Origin: Shewanella mangrovi
Lineage (GTDB): Bacteria; Pseudomonadota; Gammaproteobacteria; Enterobacterales; Shewanellaceae
DNA length: 64,000 nucleotides
NCBI RefSeq assembly: GCF_000753795.1
Contig: NZ_JPEO01000001.1
Span: forward strand, 372,001-436,000
Reading direction: 5' to 3'
Position numbers and translations under genes: made by a program. Positions within the stretch are counted from its first letter, which is position 1. Each line of letters starts with the position of its first letter. The notes under the pieces are model-generated. The model saw only the letters and a list, made by a program, of their open reading frames with translations, was not told where the DNA came from and did not search any database. Below, in pieces: positions 19,132 through 26,790 of this stretch.

Positions 19132-19708
19132 TTTGATATCGCTCTGTGAACGTCCTACGGCATTTAGTCACTGAGTATCAAAAGTAGGGGAACTCTCGCT
19201 ATCCTTAAAAATGAGCGTGGGCATCCTCTGCTTGGACGCATATTTTGGGATATGCGCCAGTTCAGATCTTGTGAGATGTTTTGCTAAACTGCCGTTAACT
19301 TAAGTGACGGAAAATGTTTGAATGATTCGTAACTGCTGAGCTAAATAAGTTAACTTGAGCAACTAAAACTGTGACGGGAGTCAATTTTATTAGTTTTTTC
19401 GGAGATGTAAAGAGGCCCATCGACAGTGAATTATATCGCGGAAAGTTAACTTGCCGTTAGGTGTTTTGCCAAATTTTATCAAGGTGTTAACGATGTTGGT
19501 AGTGCATAAATATGCGCAAAGGCGCGTTATATAAGACTTTTATTAATCTAAACTGAAGTATTTACTCCACTCTGCACTATTGAAAAGCCCGATAGATGAT
19601 TCTTGTTTTAAACGCTATTGTGTTTGAAATCGGAATTACCATACGACTAAAGTTGATTTAACGCTGTTTTCGACGCTGAAAATTAATCTTCGGTATTGTC
19701 GATTCAAT
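19132..19708. other. Long intergenic region upstream of mqo paralogue 1
   Basis: 577 bases with no supportable ORF. The proximal third holds a module (19301-19389) conserved upstream of the second mqo. The distal part (19390-19708) is AT-rich, has scattered GTTAAC sequences, and shows nothing else I can name. Confidence 0.6.
19301..19389 (-). promoter_or_regulatory. Conserved upstream module of mqo with CRP-like site
   Basis: About 89 bases that align by eye with 21555-21642 upstream of the other mqo, at a matching distance from the start (about 170 versus 159 bases). Shared parts are TAAGTGRCGGAAA, a TAAGYTAACTT block, and a CRP-like palindrome here at 19370-19385 (TGTGA-n6-TCAAT). The factor is a guess from the motif only. 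Confidence 0.5.
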
Positions 19709-19738
19709 AAAAAAGCCTCACTTTTGCGAGGCTTTTTT
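19709..19738. terminator. Symmetric terminator after the second mqo gene
   Basis: AAAAAAGCCTC and GAGGCTTTTTT form an 11-bp stem with an 8-base loop. It terminates the minus-strand mqo and would also work on the plus strand. Confidence 0.85.
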
Positions 19739-19758
19739 GTGGTTATTGCAGCTGCAAA

Positions 19759-21396
19759 TTACAGCTCAATGTTAGCGACCTGTTCTTGCTTTGGCAGAGT
19801 GACAGTTTCATCACCAGCTGGCGCCACGGTTTTAGGCGCCTGTGGCTTGTGCAGGTGCAGCATTTCACTGGTGTAGTTCAGTTCACGCTCGGTGGCCGCG
19901 ACATTGCCATTCAGTTTGGTGCCGTAAGATGGAATGATCTCTTTCAGCTTGGCATTCCATTTACCCGCGACTTTGTCACCGAACACTTTTTCCATCACGG
20001 TCAGCATGATAGGTGCAGCGGTTGATGCGCCAGGTGATGCGCCCAACAGTGCTGCCAGGGTTGCGTCTTTTGACGAAACCACTTCTGTACCGAATTGCAA
20101 ACGACCGCCTTTTTCAGGATCGTTTTTGATGATTTGCACACGTTGGCCCGCAGTCCACAGTTTCCAGTCGGCTTTGTTAGCCGTCGGATAGTATTTCTGC
20201 AGTTCAGCAAAACGATCTTCATCATCCAGCATCACTTGTTGGATCAGGTACTGCACCAAATTGAAGTTATCCAGACCCACTTTCATCATCGGGATAACGT
20301 TATCTGTGGTGGTCGAACCGAGTAGATCCCACAGTGAACCGTTTTTCAGGAACTTAGTTGAGAAGGTCGCGAATGGGCCAAACAGCAGCACTTCTTTACC
20401 GTCAATTCGACGCGCGTCCAAGTGTGGAACTGACATCGGTGGAGCTCCGACTTCAGCCTGACCATAAGCTTTGTTGACGTGCTGTTTTACTACGTCTGGG
20501 TTATCACAGATCAGGAACTGACCGCCAACAGGGAAGCCACCGTAAGCCTCACCTTCTGGAATACCAGACTCTTGCAGCAACGGCAGTGCGGCACCACCGG
20601 CACCAATGAACACGAACTTCGCATTGATGGTGTGCTCTTCTTCATCATGGGCTAAATCTGCAACGGTAATCGTCCAGCTTTTATCGGCATTCTGGTGCAG
20701 CTTACGTACTTCAGTTTGCAGTTGCAGATCGAAGTTAGCTTTAGTTTGCAGGCCTGCAACTAATTGGCGGGTGATTTCGCCGTAGTTTACGTCAGTCCCG
20801 ATGACAGAACGGGTCGCGGCCACTTTTTGCTGTGGATCACGACCTTCAATCAGCAGTGGTGCCCACTTACGGATCTGCTCTTGGTCTTCGCTGTAATCCA
20901 TGCTTTGGAAGAGGGTGTTTTTTTGCAGTTCGGCATAACGCTTACGCAAGAAGTTAACGTTTTTATCACCCCAAACGAAGCTCATGTGGTTAACGGTGCG
21001 GATAAACGCTTCCGGATTGTGCATCACGTCGTTGGCAACTTGATAAGACCAGAACTGACGGCTGATTTGGAAGGCTTCGTTAACTTTGATGGCCTTGTCG
21101 ACATTGATGCTGCCATCTGGCATTTCTGGCGTGTAGTTCAGTTCCATCAGCGCTGAGTGGCCGGTACCGGCGTTGTTCCAGCCGTTGGAGCTTTCTTTAG
21201 CGACACCGTCGAGGCGCTCAACCATGGTCATTGACCAGTCTGGCTCTAGCTCCTGCAGATAGGTACCTAAAGTAGCGCTCATGATGCCGCCGCCGATAAG
21301 CAGTACATCAACTTGCTGTTCATCTGCGTGTGCTGGGGTTAGCACGGCGGCAGCGCTTACCAGTGCGGTAAGTAGCGTCAGTTTGACTTTTTTCAT
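19759..21396 (-). CDS. mqo: Malate:quinone oxidoreductase with Sec signal peptide (paralogue 2)
   Basis: Mqo paralogue of 545 residues that aligns with the preceding gene almost without gaps: [63 protein letters not shown]. Here the N-terminus is a textbook Sec signal ([23 protein letters not shown]), so the enzyme is predicted to face the periplasm. I recall such signals in Mqo of several marine gammaproteobacteria. The ATG at 21396 starts the signal; the upstream ATG at 21453 would bury it behind 19 residues. The protein would feed electrons from malate into the quinone pool. Own terminator, own regulatory region. Confidence 0.9.
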   Translation of the reverse strand: MKKVKLTLLTALVSAAAVLTPAHADEQQVDVLLIGGGIMSATLGTYLQELEPDWSMTMVERLDGVAKESSNGWNNAGTGHSALMELNYTPEMPDGSINVDKAIKVNEAFQISRQFWSYQVANDVMHNPEAFIRTVNHMSFVWGDKNVNFLRKRYAELQKNTLFQSMDYSEDQEQIRKWAPLLIEGRDPQQKVAATRSVIGTDVNYGEITRQLVAGLQTKANFDLQLQTEVRKLHQNADKSWTITVADLAHDEEEHTINAKFVFIGAGGAALPLLQESGIPEGEAYGGFPVGGQFLICDNPDVVKQHVNKAYGQAEVGAPPMSVPHLDARRIDGKEVLLFGPFATFSTKFLKNGSLWDLLGSTTTDNVIPMMKVGLDNFNLVQYLIQQVMLDDEDRFAELQKYYPTANKADWKLWTAGQRVQIIKNDPEKGGRLQFGTEVVSSKDATLAALLGASPGASTAAPIMLTVMEKVFGDKVAGKWNAKLKEIIPSYGTKLNGNVAATERELNYTSEMLHLHKPQAPKTVAPAGDETVTLPKQEQVANIEL

Positions 21397-21554
21397 AGTG
21401 ATTAGCTCTGTGATAGTTATTCGGCGGTGGACACTGCGATGAGAAGCGCGCATCCAGCGCTAACAGGTAGTGGGCGATGCCCTGAGGAACTCCTGCCAGT
21501 CTGCTCTGTTTCAGAGTTCGCTGTTCTGAATCGGCGCTAAACTATCACTGCTAA

Positions 21555-21642
21555 TAAGTGGCGGAAATCTTTAGATAATTAGAAAAACCTAAGCCAGCTA
21601 AGCTAACTTATGTAACTAATTTTGTGATGTTAGTCACTATTT
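21555..21642 (-). promoter_or_regulatory. Upstream module of mqo paralogue 2 with CRP-like site
   Basis: TGTGA-TGTTAG-TCACT at 21623-21638 matches nine of ten conserved positions of the CRP consensus TGTGA-n6-TCACA. The surrounding 88 bases are conserved with 19301-19389. The site lies about 230 bases before the start codon. An A/T-rich -10 candidate lies near 21574-21581. This fills the 308-base gap between mqo and the M20 gene. Confidence 0.55.
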
Positions 21643-21704
21643 TGCTGTTTGTGTGACTCAGATTAGGTGACTCATCATCACCCAACCTAAGTCAGTACGC
21701 GGGA

Positions 21705-23000
21705 TTAGTGCTGTTTCATATAATCCATAGTCAGGTTCGTCAGCACTTCAACTCCAAGTTTCATACCTGCATCATCGACATAAAAATCAGGTGTATGGTG
21801 TGCTGGTGCATCCGCCGCGGGGACATTCAGTGGCTTGCCGCCGACAAACAGATACAGACCGGGCACCTGCGTCTGGAAGAAAGAGAAATCTTCTGCGCCC
21901 GTCACGGCTTTTGCTTCAACGACATGTTCATTGCCCGCTGTGCGCACCAAGGTTGGTAACATCTGCGACATTAAACTTGGATCGTTATAGGTAATCGGAT
22001 AAGCCGGGCCATAAGGCAGCATAAGCTCAGCAGAAGCACGCATGCTTTCCGCAATCGCTTTTACCTTGCGCTGCATTGCTTCGTGGATCATGGCACGGGC
22101 AGTGGGGTTGAGTGTGCGAATCGTACCTTCAAGGGTCACTTCGGCGGGAATGATGTTGGAGCGATTACCGCCTTTAATGATGCCAACGGTTACGACGGCG
22201 CCATCATCGATAATCGTCAGCTCGCGGCTAACAATGGTTTGCAGCGCCATCACCATTTGTGCAGCGGTCACAATCGGGTCAACACTTTTCCACGGATAGG
22301 CGCCATGTGCCTGACGGCCCTTAATCACCACTTTAAAAGTATCAACGGCGGCCATAATGCCGCCAGCACGGTATTTGACGGTGCCGACATCGGTTGCTGA
22401 GTTGATATGCAGGCCAAACATCACATCCACATTTGGATTTTTCAACACGCCTTCTTTAACCATTAATTCAGCGCCACCCTCTTCACCGTCTGGCGCTCCC
22501 TCTTCAGCGGGTTGGAAGATAAATTTCACTTTGCCTTTTAGCTGCGCTTTTTGCTCGACTAAAATCTTGGCTGCGCCCATCAGCATCGCCATGTGGGTGT
22601 CGTGACCACAAGCGTGCATCACCGGCACCTGCTCACCACGGTATTCGCCGACAACTTCTGAGCGATAAGGCAGTGAATTCATCTCTTTTACTGGTAGACC
22701 ATCCATATCGGCACGTAAGCCCACCACCGGCCCCGGCTTGCCACTGTCTAGTACCGCGACTACGCCCGTTTTCGCGACACCAGTGTGTACCTCCAGCCCC
22801 AGACTTTTAAGATAGTTCGCCACGTATTGGGCGGTGTTGACTTCGCGGTTGGAGAGCTCCGGATATTGGTGGAAATGATGACGCCACTTAATCACATCAG
22901 GTTCTATCTTGGAGGCAAGTTGTTCTACAGTTTCAGCCTGCGCCAATGCGCTGCAGCTGGCCAATAGTAAGCCACTGAAGAATATCTTTTTTATGGTCAT
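21705..23000 (-). CDS. Exported M20-family amidohydrolase
   Basis: Metal-dependent amidohydrolase of the M20D (IAA-amino acid hydrolase/N-acyl-amino-acid amidohydrolase/hippurate hydrolase) group, 431 residues. A Sec signal is present (KKIFFSGLLLASCSALAQA), so it acts outside the cytoplasm. Metal ligands lie in HACGHDTHMAMLMGAA and in QPAEEG; the dimerisation-domain His is in GRQAHGAYPW, and GAEDFSFF precedes the C-terminal His region. Likely removes acyl groups from N-acyl amino acids or related amides. It is followed by the mqo regulatory region and appears monocistronic. Confidence 0.87.
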   Translation of the reverse strand: MTIKKIFFSGLLLASCSALAQAETVEQLASKIEPDVIKWRHHFHQYPELSNREVNTAQYVANYLKSLGLEVHTGVAKTGVVAVLDSGKPGPVVGLRADMDGLPVKEMNSLPYRSEVVGEYRGEQVPVMHACGHDTHMAMLMGAAKILVEQKAQLKGKVKFIFQPAEEGAPDGEEGGAELMVKEGVLKNPNVDVMFGLHINSATDVGTVKYRAGGIMAAVDTFKVVIKGRQAHGAYPWKSVDPIVTAAQMVMALQTIVSRELTIIDDGAVVTVGIIKGGNRSNIIPAEVTLEGTIRTLNPTARAMIHEAMQRKVKAIAESMRASAELMLPYGPAYPITYNDPSLMSQMLPTLVRTAGNEHVVEAKAVTGAEDFSFFQTQVPGLYLFVGGKPLNVPAADAPAHHTPDFYVDDAGMKLGVEVLTNLTMDYMKQH

Positions 23001-23217
23001 TGTTAGCTCTTATACAAATTGCGGGTACTCGTGGCTCAAGGCTACACGAATCGGAAAAGTCATGTATAGCTAAATTGTGAAACAATGTTGCATTGCTGTG
23101 ACTGTGGAAGATTGTCGACGGCGAATGAGAGGGGGTGCTTGTTGCGCTGGGAAGGTGATACTTCAACCTGCGCGTAAGTAGCATGACGCCGCTGACGCGC
23201 AGGCTGAATAAGCTGAA

Positions 23218-24198
23218 CTAAATTTTCACAAGTGTACGGCCAGTAACCGCACCTTTGACGATATCGGCGGCATATTGTGGTACTTCGGCCAAGCTGATTT
23301 CGGTACCTGCCTGCTCAAAGAAACTGGCGGGTAACAGTTCTAAAATTCGGTTCCACGCGGCAATGCGTTTTTCTCGTGGACAATACACCGAATCGATGCC
23401 GAGCAAGCTAACGCCACGCAGAATAAATGGCATCACAGTGGTCGGCAGTTTATAGCCCGCAGCTAAACCACAAATGGCGGCAACACCACCGTAGTTCATC
23501 TGCGCTAAGGCGGTTGCCAGCGGTTGATCGCCGACGGTATCAACTACCGCTGCCCAACGCTGCTTTTCCAAGGGCCGCGATGGTTCCGCTAACTCATTTC
23601 GATCAAGTAACTGCGTTGCACCTAAGGCCGTCAGCAACGGGCCGTTTTTCTCGAGCCGCCCGCTACTGGCAGTAACTTGATAACCGAGTTTGGCCAGCAA
23701 CGCCACCGCAGTGCTGCCGACGCCGCCGCTAGCACCGGTGACTAACACTTCACCTGCATCGGTTGGGATTTTGGCATCCACAATGGCTTGTACGCACAAC
23801 ATCGCAGTGAGTCCGGCGGTCCCAATCAACATCGCCGTGGCCGCATCACAATTGGCGGGCATAGGTACCAGCCAGTCGCCTTTTACCCGTGCAAGTTCGG
23901 CCATTCCGCCCCAGTGATTTTCGCCTACGCCCCAGCCAGTCAGAATAACCTTATCGCCAGCCTGATAACGTGGATCGGCCGATTGCACTACTTCGCCGGC
24001 AAAGTCGATACCCGGCACCATGGGATACTGGCGAATAATTTTGCCCGTGCCAGTCACGGCCAAACCATCTTTATAGTTAAGCGAGCTGTAACTGACTTTA
24101 ACGGTGACATCACCGTCGGGCAGCAGACTTTCAGCCACCTGAGTGACCTGAGCTACTGTCTGGCCTTGTTGTTGCTCAAGTAGAAGGGCTTTAAACAT
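23218..24198 (-). CDS. acuI: AcuI/YhdH-type acrylyl-CoA reductase (NADPH)
   Basis: Medium-chain (zinc-free) quinone-oxidoreductase-like enzyme, 326 residues, of the YhdH/AcuI group that reduces acrylyl-CoA to propionyl-CoA with NADPH. In marine bacteria this detoxifies acrylate from DMSP. Family marks: FKALLLE, SSLNYKDGLAVTGTGKI, PGIDFAGEV, the Rossmann motif VTGASGGVGSTAVALL, and LLGIDSVYCPREKR. The ATG at 24198 (AGGA nine bases upstream) is chosen because it matches the family N-terminus; an in-frame start at 24459 would add 87 residues of no resemblance. It is divergent from a serine hydrolase gene across about 270 bases. Confidence 0.88.
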   Translation of the reverse strand: MFKALLLEQQQGQTVAQVTQVAESLLPDGDVTVKVSYSSLNYKDGLAVTGTGKIIRQYPMVPGIDFAGEVVQSADPRYQAGDKVILTGWGVGENHWGGMAELARVKGDWLVPMPANCDAATAMLIGTAGLTAMLCVQAIVDAKIPTDAGEVLVTGASGGVGSTAVALLAKLGYQVTASSGRLEKNGPLLTALGATQLLDRNELAEPSRPLEKQRWAAVVDTVGDQPLATALAQMNYGGVAAICGLAAGYKLPTTVMPFILRGVSLLGIDSVYCPREKRIAAWNRILELLPASFFEQAGTEISLAEVPQYAADIVKGAVTGRTLVKI

Positions 24199-24468
24199 GG
24201 GAAAATTCCTGGTTCTTTGGCGTTGGCCTAACACCTTACGTGAGCTTGCGCGCTGAATAAACTCCACTTTAGCGGTAGTGAATGGAATGGGATATCGGCA
24301 ACGATTTGTTTCTGCACTCTTGCGTAATAGCTCACGTTTTAAGGCGAACCGAATGTTTGGCGAATGATTTAAACACTTACTTACATCATCAACTGCGCCG
24401 ACTGTCGAGCTAGGTGTTCGCTTTTGGTTATAGTGGTGAGATATAAAAACAACAACCATAAACTAACG

Positions 24469-25614
24469 ATGAAGCAACTGATTTCGATGCTAACGCTATT
24501 GAGCTGTTCCATTTCAGCAGCGTGGGCCGACGCCTCTGATATCCCCGCTCTCCTTGATAAGCTATTTACCGCTGCCATCAGCAGTCCCACGGTCCCCGGT
24601 ATTAGCGTCGCAGTGGCTGATAACCGCGGCATTGTGTGGGCCCAAGGCTATGGTTACGCCGATCTGGAAAACCATGTCGCGATGACACCGGCGCATAAAC
24701 TGCGGATTGGCAGTGTGGCGAAAGTGATTACTACCGCTGGGCTGATGCGCTTGTATCAGCAAGGGAAAATCGACTTTGATGCGCCCGTGACCCAATATGT
24801 GCCGAGCTGGCCACAGGACAAACCGACCATTACCCTTAGGCAGCTTACCTCCCACACAGCGGGTATTCGTCACTATAAAGAAGGTGCTAACGAATTTTTG
24901 CTGAATACCCCATTTGCGTCGGTGACGGCGAGTCTTGAACTGTTTAAACAGGATCCGCTGTTGTTTACACCGGGAAGTGCCTTTAGCTATTCCACTTTTG
25001 GTTGGACGCTGGTGAGTGCGGCCATGGAAGGGGCTGATGGTAAGCGCAGTTTTCGGCAGATTATGCAACAAGAAGTGTTTCAGCCGCTGCAACTGACGGA
25101 TATGGTGTTTGATGATCAATATGCCATCATCAGTCAGCGCGCTCGTCCTTACAGTGTCCATGAGGGGCTGCTGCAAAACTCACCACAAACCGATCACAGC
25201 TATAAATGGGCCGCTGGTGGTTTTATTGCGACGCCAAGTGACGTCGACCGCTTTGCACTGGCGCAGCTCGATAATGACTATCTTAAACCCGCTACCCAAG
25301 CGTTGATGTTCAGTAAAGCGCATTTAACCGACGGCACGCCGGTGAATTTTGGCATCGGCTGGATGATCGGGTTTGATAATTATCGCCAGCGCGCCAAGTA
25401 TCGTGATGATGCTGAGGCATTGGCGATGATGGCCGACATGCCGCAGGCCGTGATGCATTCTGGCGGGAGTATGGGCGGTATCACCATGACCATCATGTGC
25501 CGCGAACACCAGCGGGCCGTAACCGTGGTGAAAAATGTTGATGGTGATGACACTGCCGATGTTTTCAAACTGGCCTTGACCACGCTCGATTACTACCATC
25601 AGCGCCAGCAATAG
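24469..25614 (+). CDS. Exported beta-lactamase-fold serine hydrolase
   Basis: Class C beta-lactamase/PBP4-like hydrolase (Pfam Beta-lactamase), 381 residues, with a Sec signal (KQLISMLTLLSCSISAAWA). The catalytic S-x-x-K is SVAK in RIGSVAKVITT. A Tyr-containing motif (FSYSTFGWTL) takes the place of Y-x-N, and HSGGSMGG the place of K-T-G. Such proteins are esterases, D-amino-acid peptidases or carboxypeptidases; a role in drug resistance is not implied. The ATG at 24469 is chosen over 24424 because it opens the signal peptide. It converges with the AttH-like operon. Confidence 0.82.
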   Translation: MKQLISMLTLLSCSISAAWADASDIPALLDKLFTAAISSPTVPGISVAVADNRGIVWAQGYGYADLENHVAMTPAHKLRIGSVAKVITTAGLMRLYQQGKIDFDAPVTQYVPSWPQDKPTITLRQLTSHTAGIRHYKEGANEFLLNTPFASVTASLELFKQDPLLFTPGSAFSYSTFGWTLVSAAMEGADGKRSFRQIMQQEVFQPLQLTDMVFDDQYAIISQRARPYSVHEGLLQNSPQTDHSYKWAAGGFIATPSDVDRFALAQLDNDYLKPATQALMFSKAHLTDGTPVNFGIGWMIGFDNYRQRAKYRDDAEALAMMADMPQAVMHSGGSMGGITMTIMCREHQRAVTVVKNVDGDDTADVFKLALTTLDYYHQRQQ

Positions 25615-25671
25615 CGTTATCCCATTTAGCGGGCAGTCGATGGCTGCTCGTTATGGACGCGCAGTGCTGCG

Positions 25672-26790
25672 TTAGTAGCCAGTGAGCTCAAGATAGCCTG
25701 TGCCATTTTGGCTGCCAGTGACGTTTATTGGCCCTTCCCAGTAATTTACCGAGAGTGGCATGCGCGCATTGGCATTAAGCGCCGTCACCTCAAGCTGAAG
25801 CTGCTCAGTTGGCAGGTTAATCTGCCATGCTACCGGGTAACGTTTAGCGCCAACGCTGTGATATTGGGTTGCTTGTAGCTGAATATCCTTAGCGGCAATG
25901 GCGTTTTGTCTACCGTTGGGCCAACTGCGTTTGCCACTGAAAAATGGTGTGCTAGCGCCAGCGCCTCGCAGCTGAAACAACATTAACGCTGAGCCATCAT
26001 CGAGCCGAATCGCAAACCAGTCCCAGCCTTGTTGCTGTCGAGTCAAAAACTCTGAGCTCCACTCGCGGTCAAGCCAAGCTTGGCCACTGACTTTCTGCCA
26101 TTGGCCGTGCAGCTTGACCTGACCGCGTACCTGAATGAAGGGCTGCGAATAGTAGTAAGAGGCGACTTTGCTATCGGCGCTTTTAACGCTGTAGCCGTTA
26201 TCACCCTGCAGCACTAACGGCGCGCGACTGGTCAGACTGAGGCGATAGCTGACCTCGTTATCGCTAACGTTCAGGGTCGCCGGGAGTAAACCGTCATTGG
26301 GATTGCTGGCATCATGGGTGGCGCTTGCCTGCCAACGCCAGTTTTCATTCCACACATTGAGTGGCAGTCCGCTAACTCCCGCTGGCGCACCAGCAAGCTG
26401 AATATCCCGACTCCAGCGTTCCGCAGTTTGGTGACTGCTTGCGGTAGTAATAGCTGCGTGGGTCATCCATAGTTGATTCGAGGCCCAGGCTGAGTGGTTG
26501 TTGGGAGCCTGGCTGTTGAGCGCTATGCGAAACTGGGTCCATTGCAATCCCAGTGCTTCGCCGCTGTCAGTGGTCAGATTGGCGGTGAGGTACCACCACT
26601 CTTGGCGAAACTTCGGATGTGCCAGATGATCTTGCGGAAACTTCAGCGCTTGATTGGGCGTGACTTTGGCAAAGTTATCATCGGCGCGCCCCATCAACTC
26701 GCCCATGCTGGCATCGTTTGCTGGTGGTGGTTTGCAGGCGCTTAACAGCCCCAGTGCTAACATCGCGAAAGTCAGTTGCCAGCGACGCAT
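25672..26790 (-). CDS. AttH-like lipoprotein (lipocalin-like, carotenoid hydratase fold)
   Basis: Predicted lipoprotein of 372 residues: signal RRWQLTFAMLALGLLSAC with the lipobox Cys about residue 18. The body resembles the AttH/CrtC (hydroxyneurosporene synthase-like) family of two lipocalin-like domains (HPKFRQEWWYLTANLTTDSGEALGLQWTQFR; WLDREWSS...GWDWFAIRLDDGSALMLFQLR). The start at 26790 overlaps the permease stop by one base (TGATG) and has AGGAGG eight bases upstream; the longer in-frame start at 26919 lies inside the permease gene. It is the last gene of an ATPase-permease-lipoprotein operon, the same set as Agrobacterium attEFGH. It probably binds or hands on the exported hydrophobic compound, which is unknown. 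Confidence 0.83.
   Translation of the reverse strand: MRRWQLTFAMLALGLLSACKPPPANDASMGELMGRADDNFAKVTPNQALKFPQDHLAHPKFRQEWWYLTANLTTDSGEALGLQWTQFRIALNSQAPNNHSAWASNQLWMTHAAITTASSHQTAERWSRDIQLAGAPAGVSGLPLNVWNENWRWQASATHDASNPNDGLLPATLNVSDNEVSYRLSLTSRAPLVLQGDNGYSVKSADSKVASYYYSQPFIQVRGQVKLHGQWQKVSGQAWLDREWSSEFLTRQQQGWDWFAIRLDDGSALMLFQLRGAGASTPFFSGKRSWPNGRQNAIAAKDIQLQATQYHSVGAKRYPVAWQINLPTEQLQLEVTALNANARMPLSVNYWEGPINVTGSQNGTGYLELTGY

Noticed and set aside
19340-19370. ArcA box upstream of mqo
   Set aside because: GTTA repeats are nine bases apart, not the eleven expected for ArcA direct repeats.
23168-23206. Terminator between the M20 and acuI genes
   Set aside because: CCTGCGCG/CGCGCAGG pairs across a 22-base loop but no T-run follows on either strand.
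24198-24459. 87-residue N-terminal extension of AcuI
   Set aside because: The extension overlaps the divergent promoter region and has no family resemblance; ATG 24198 matches the family start.
24562-25176. 204-residue minus-strand ORF
   Set aside because: Antisense shadow of a serine hydrolase with an intact SVAK motif on the plus strand.
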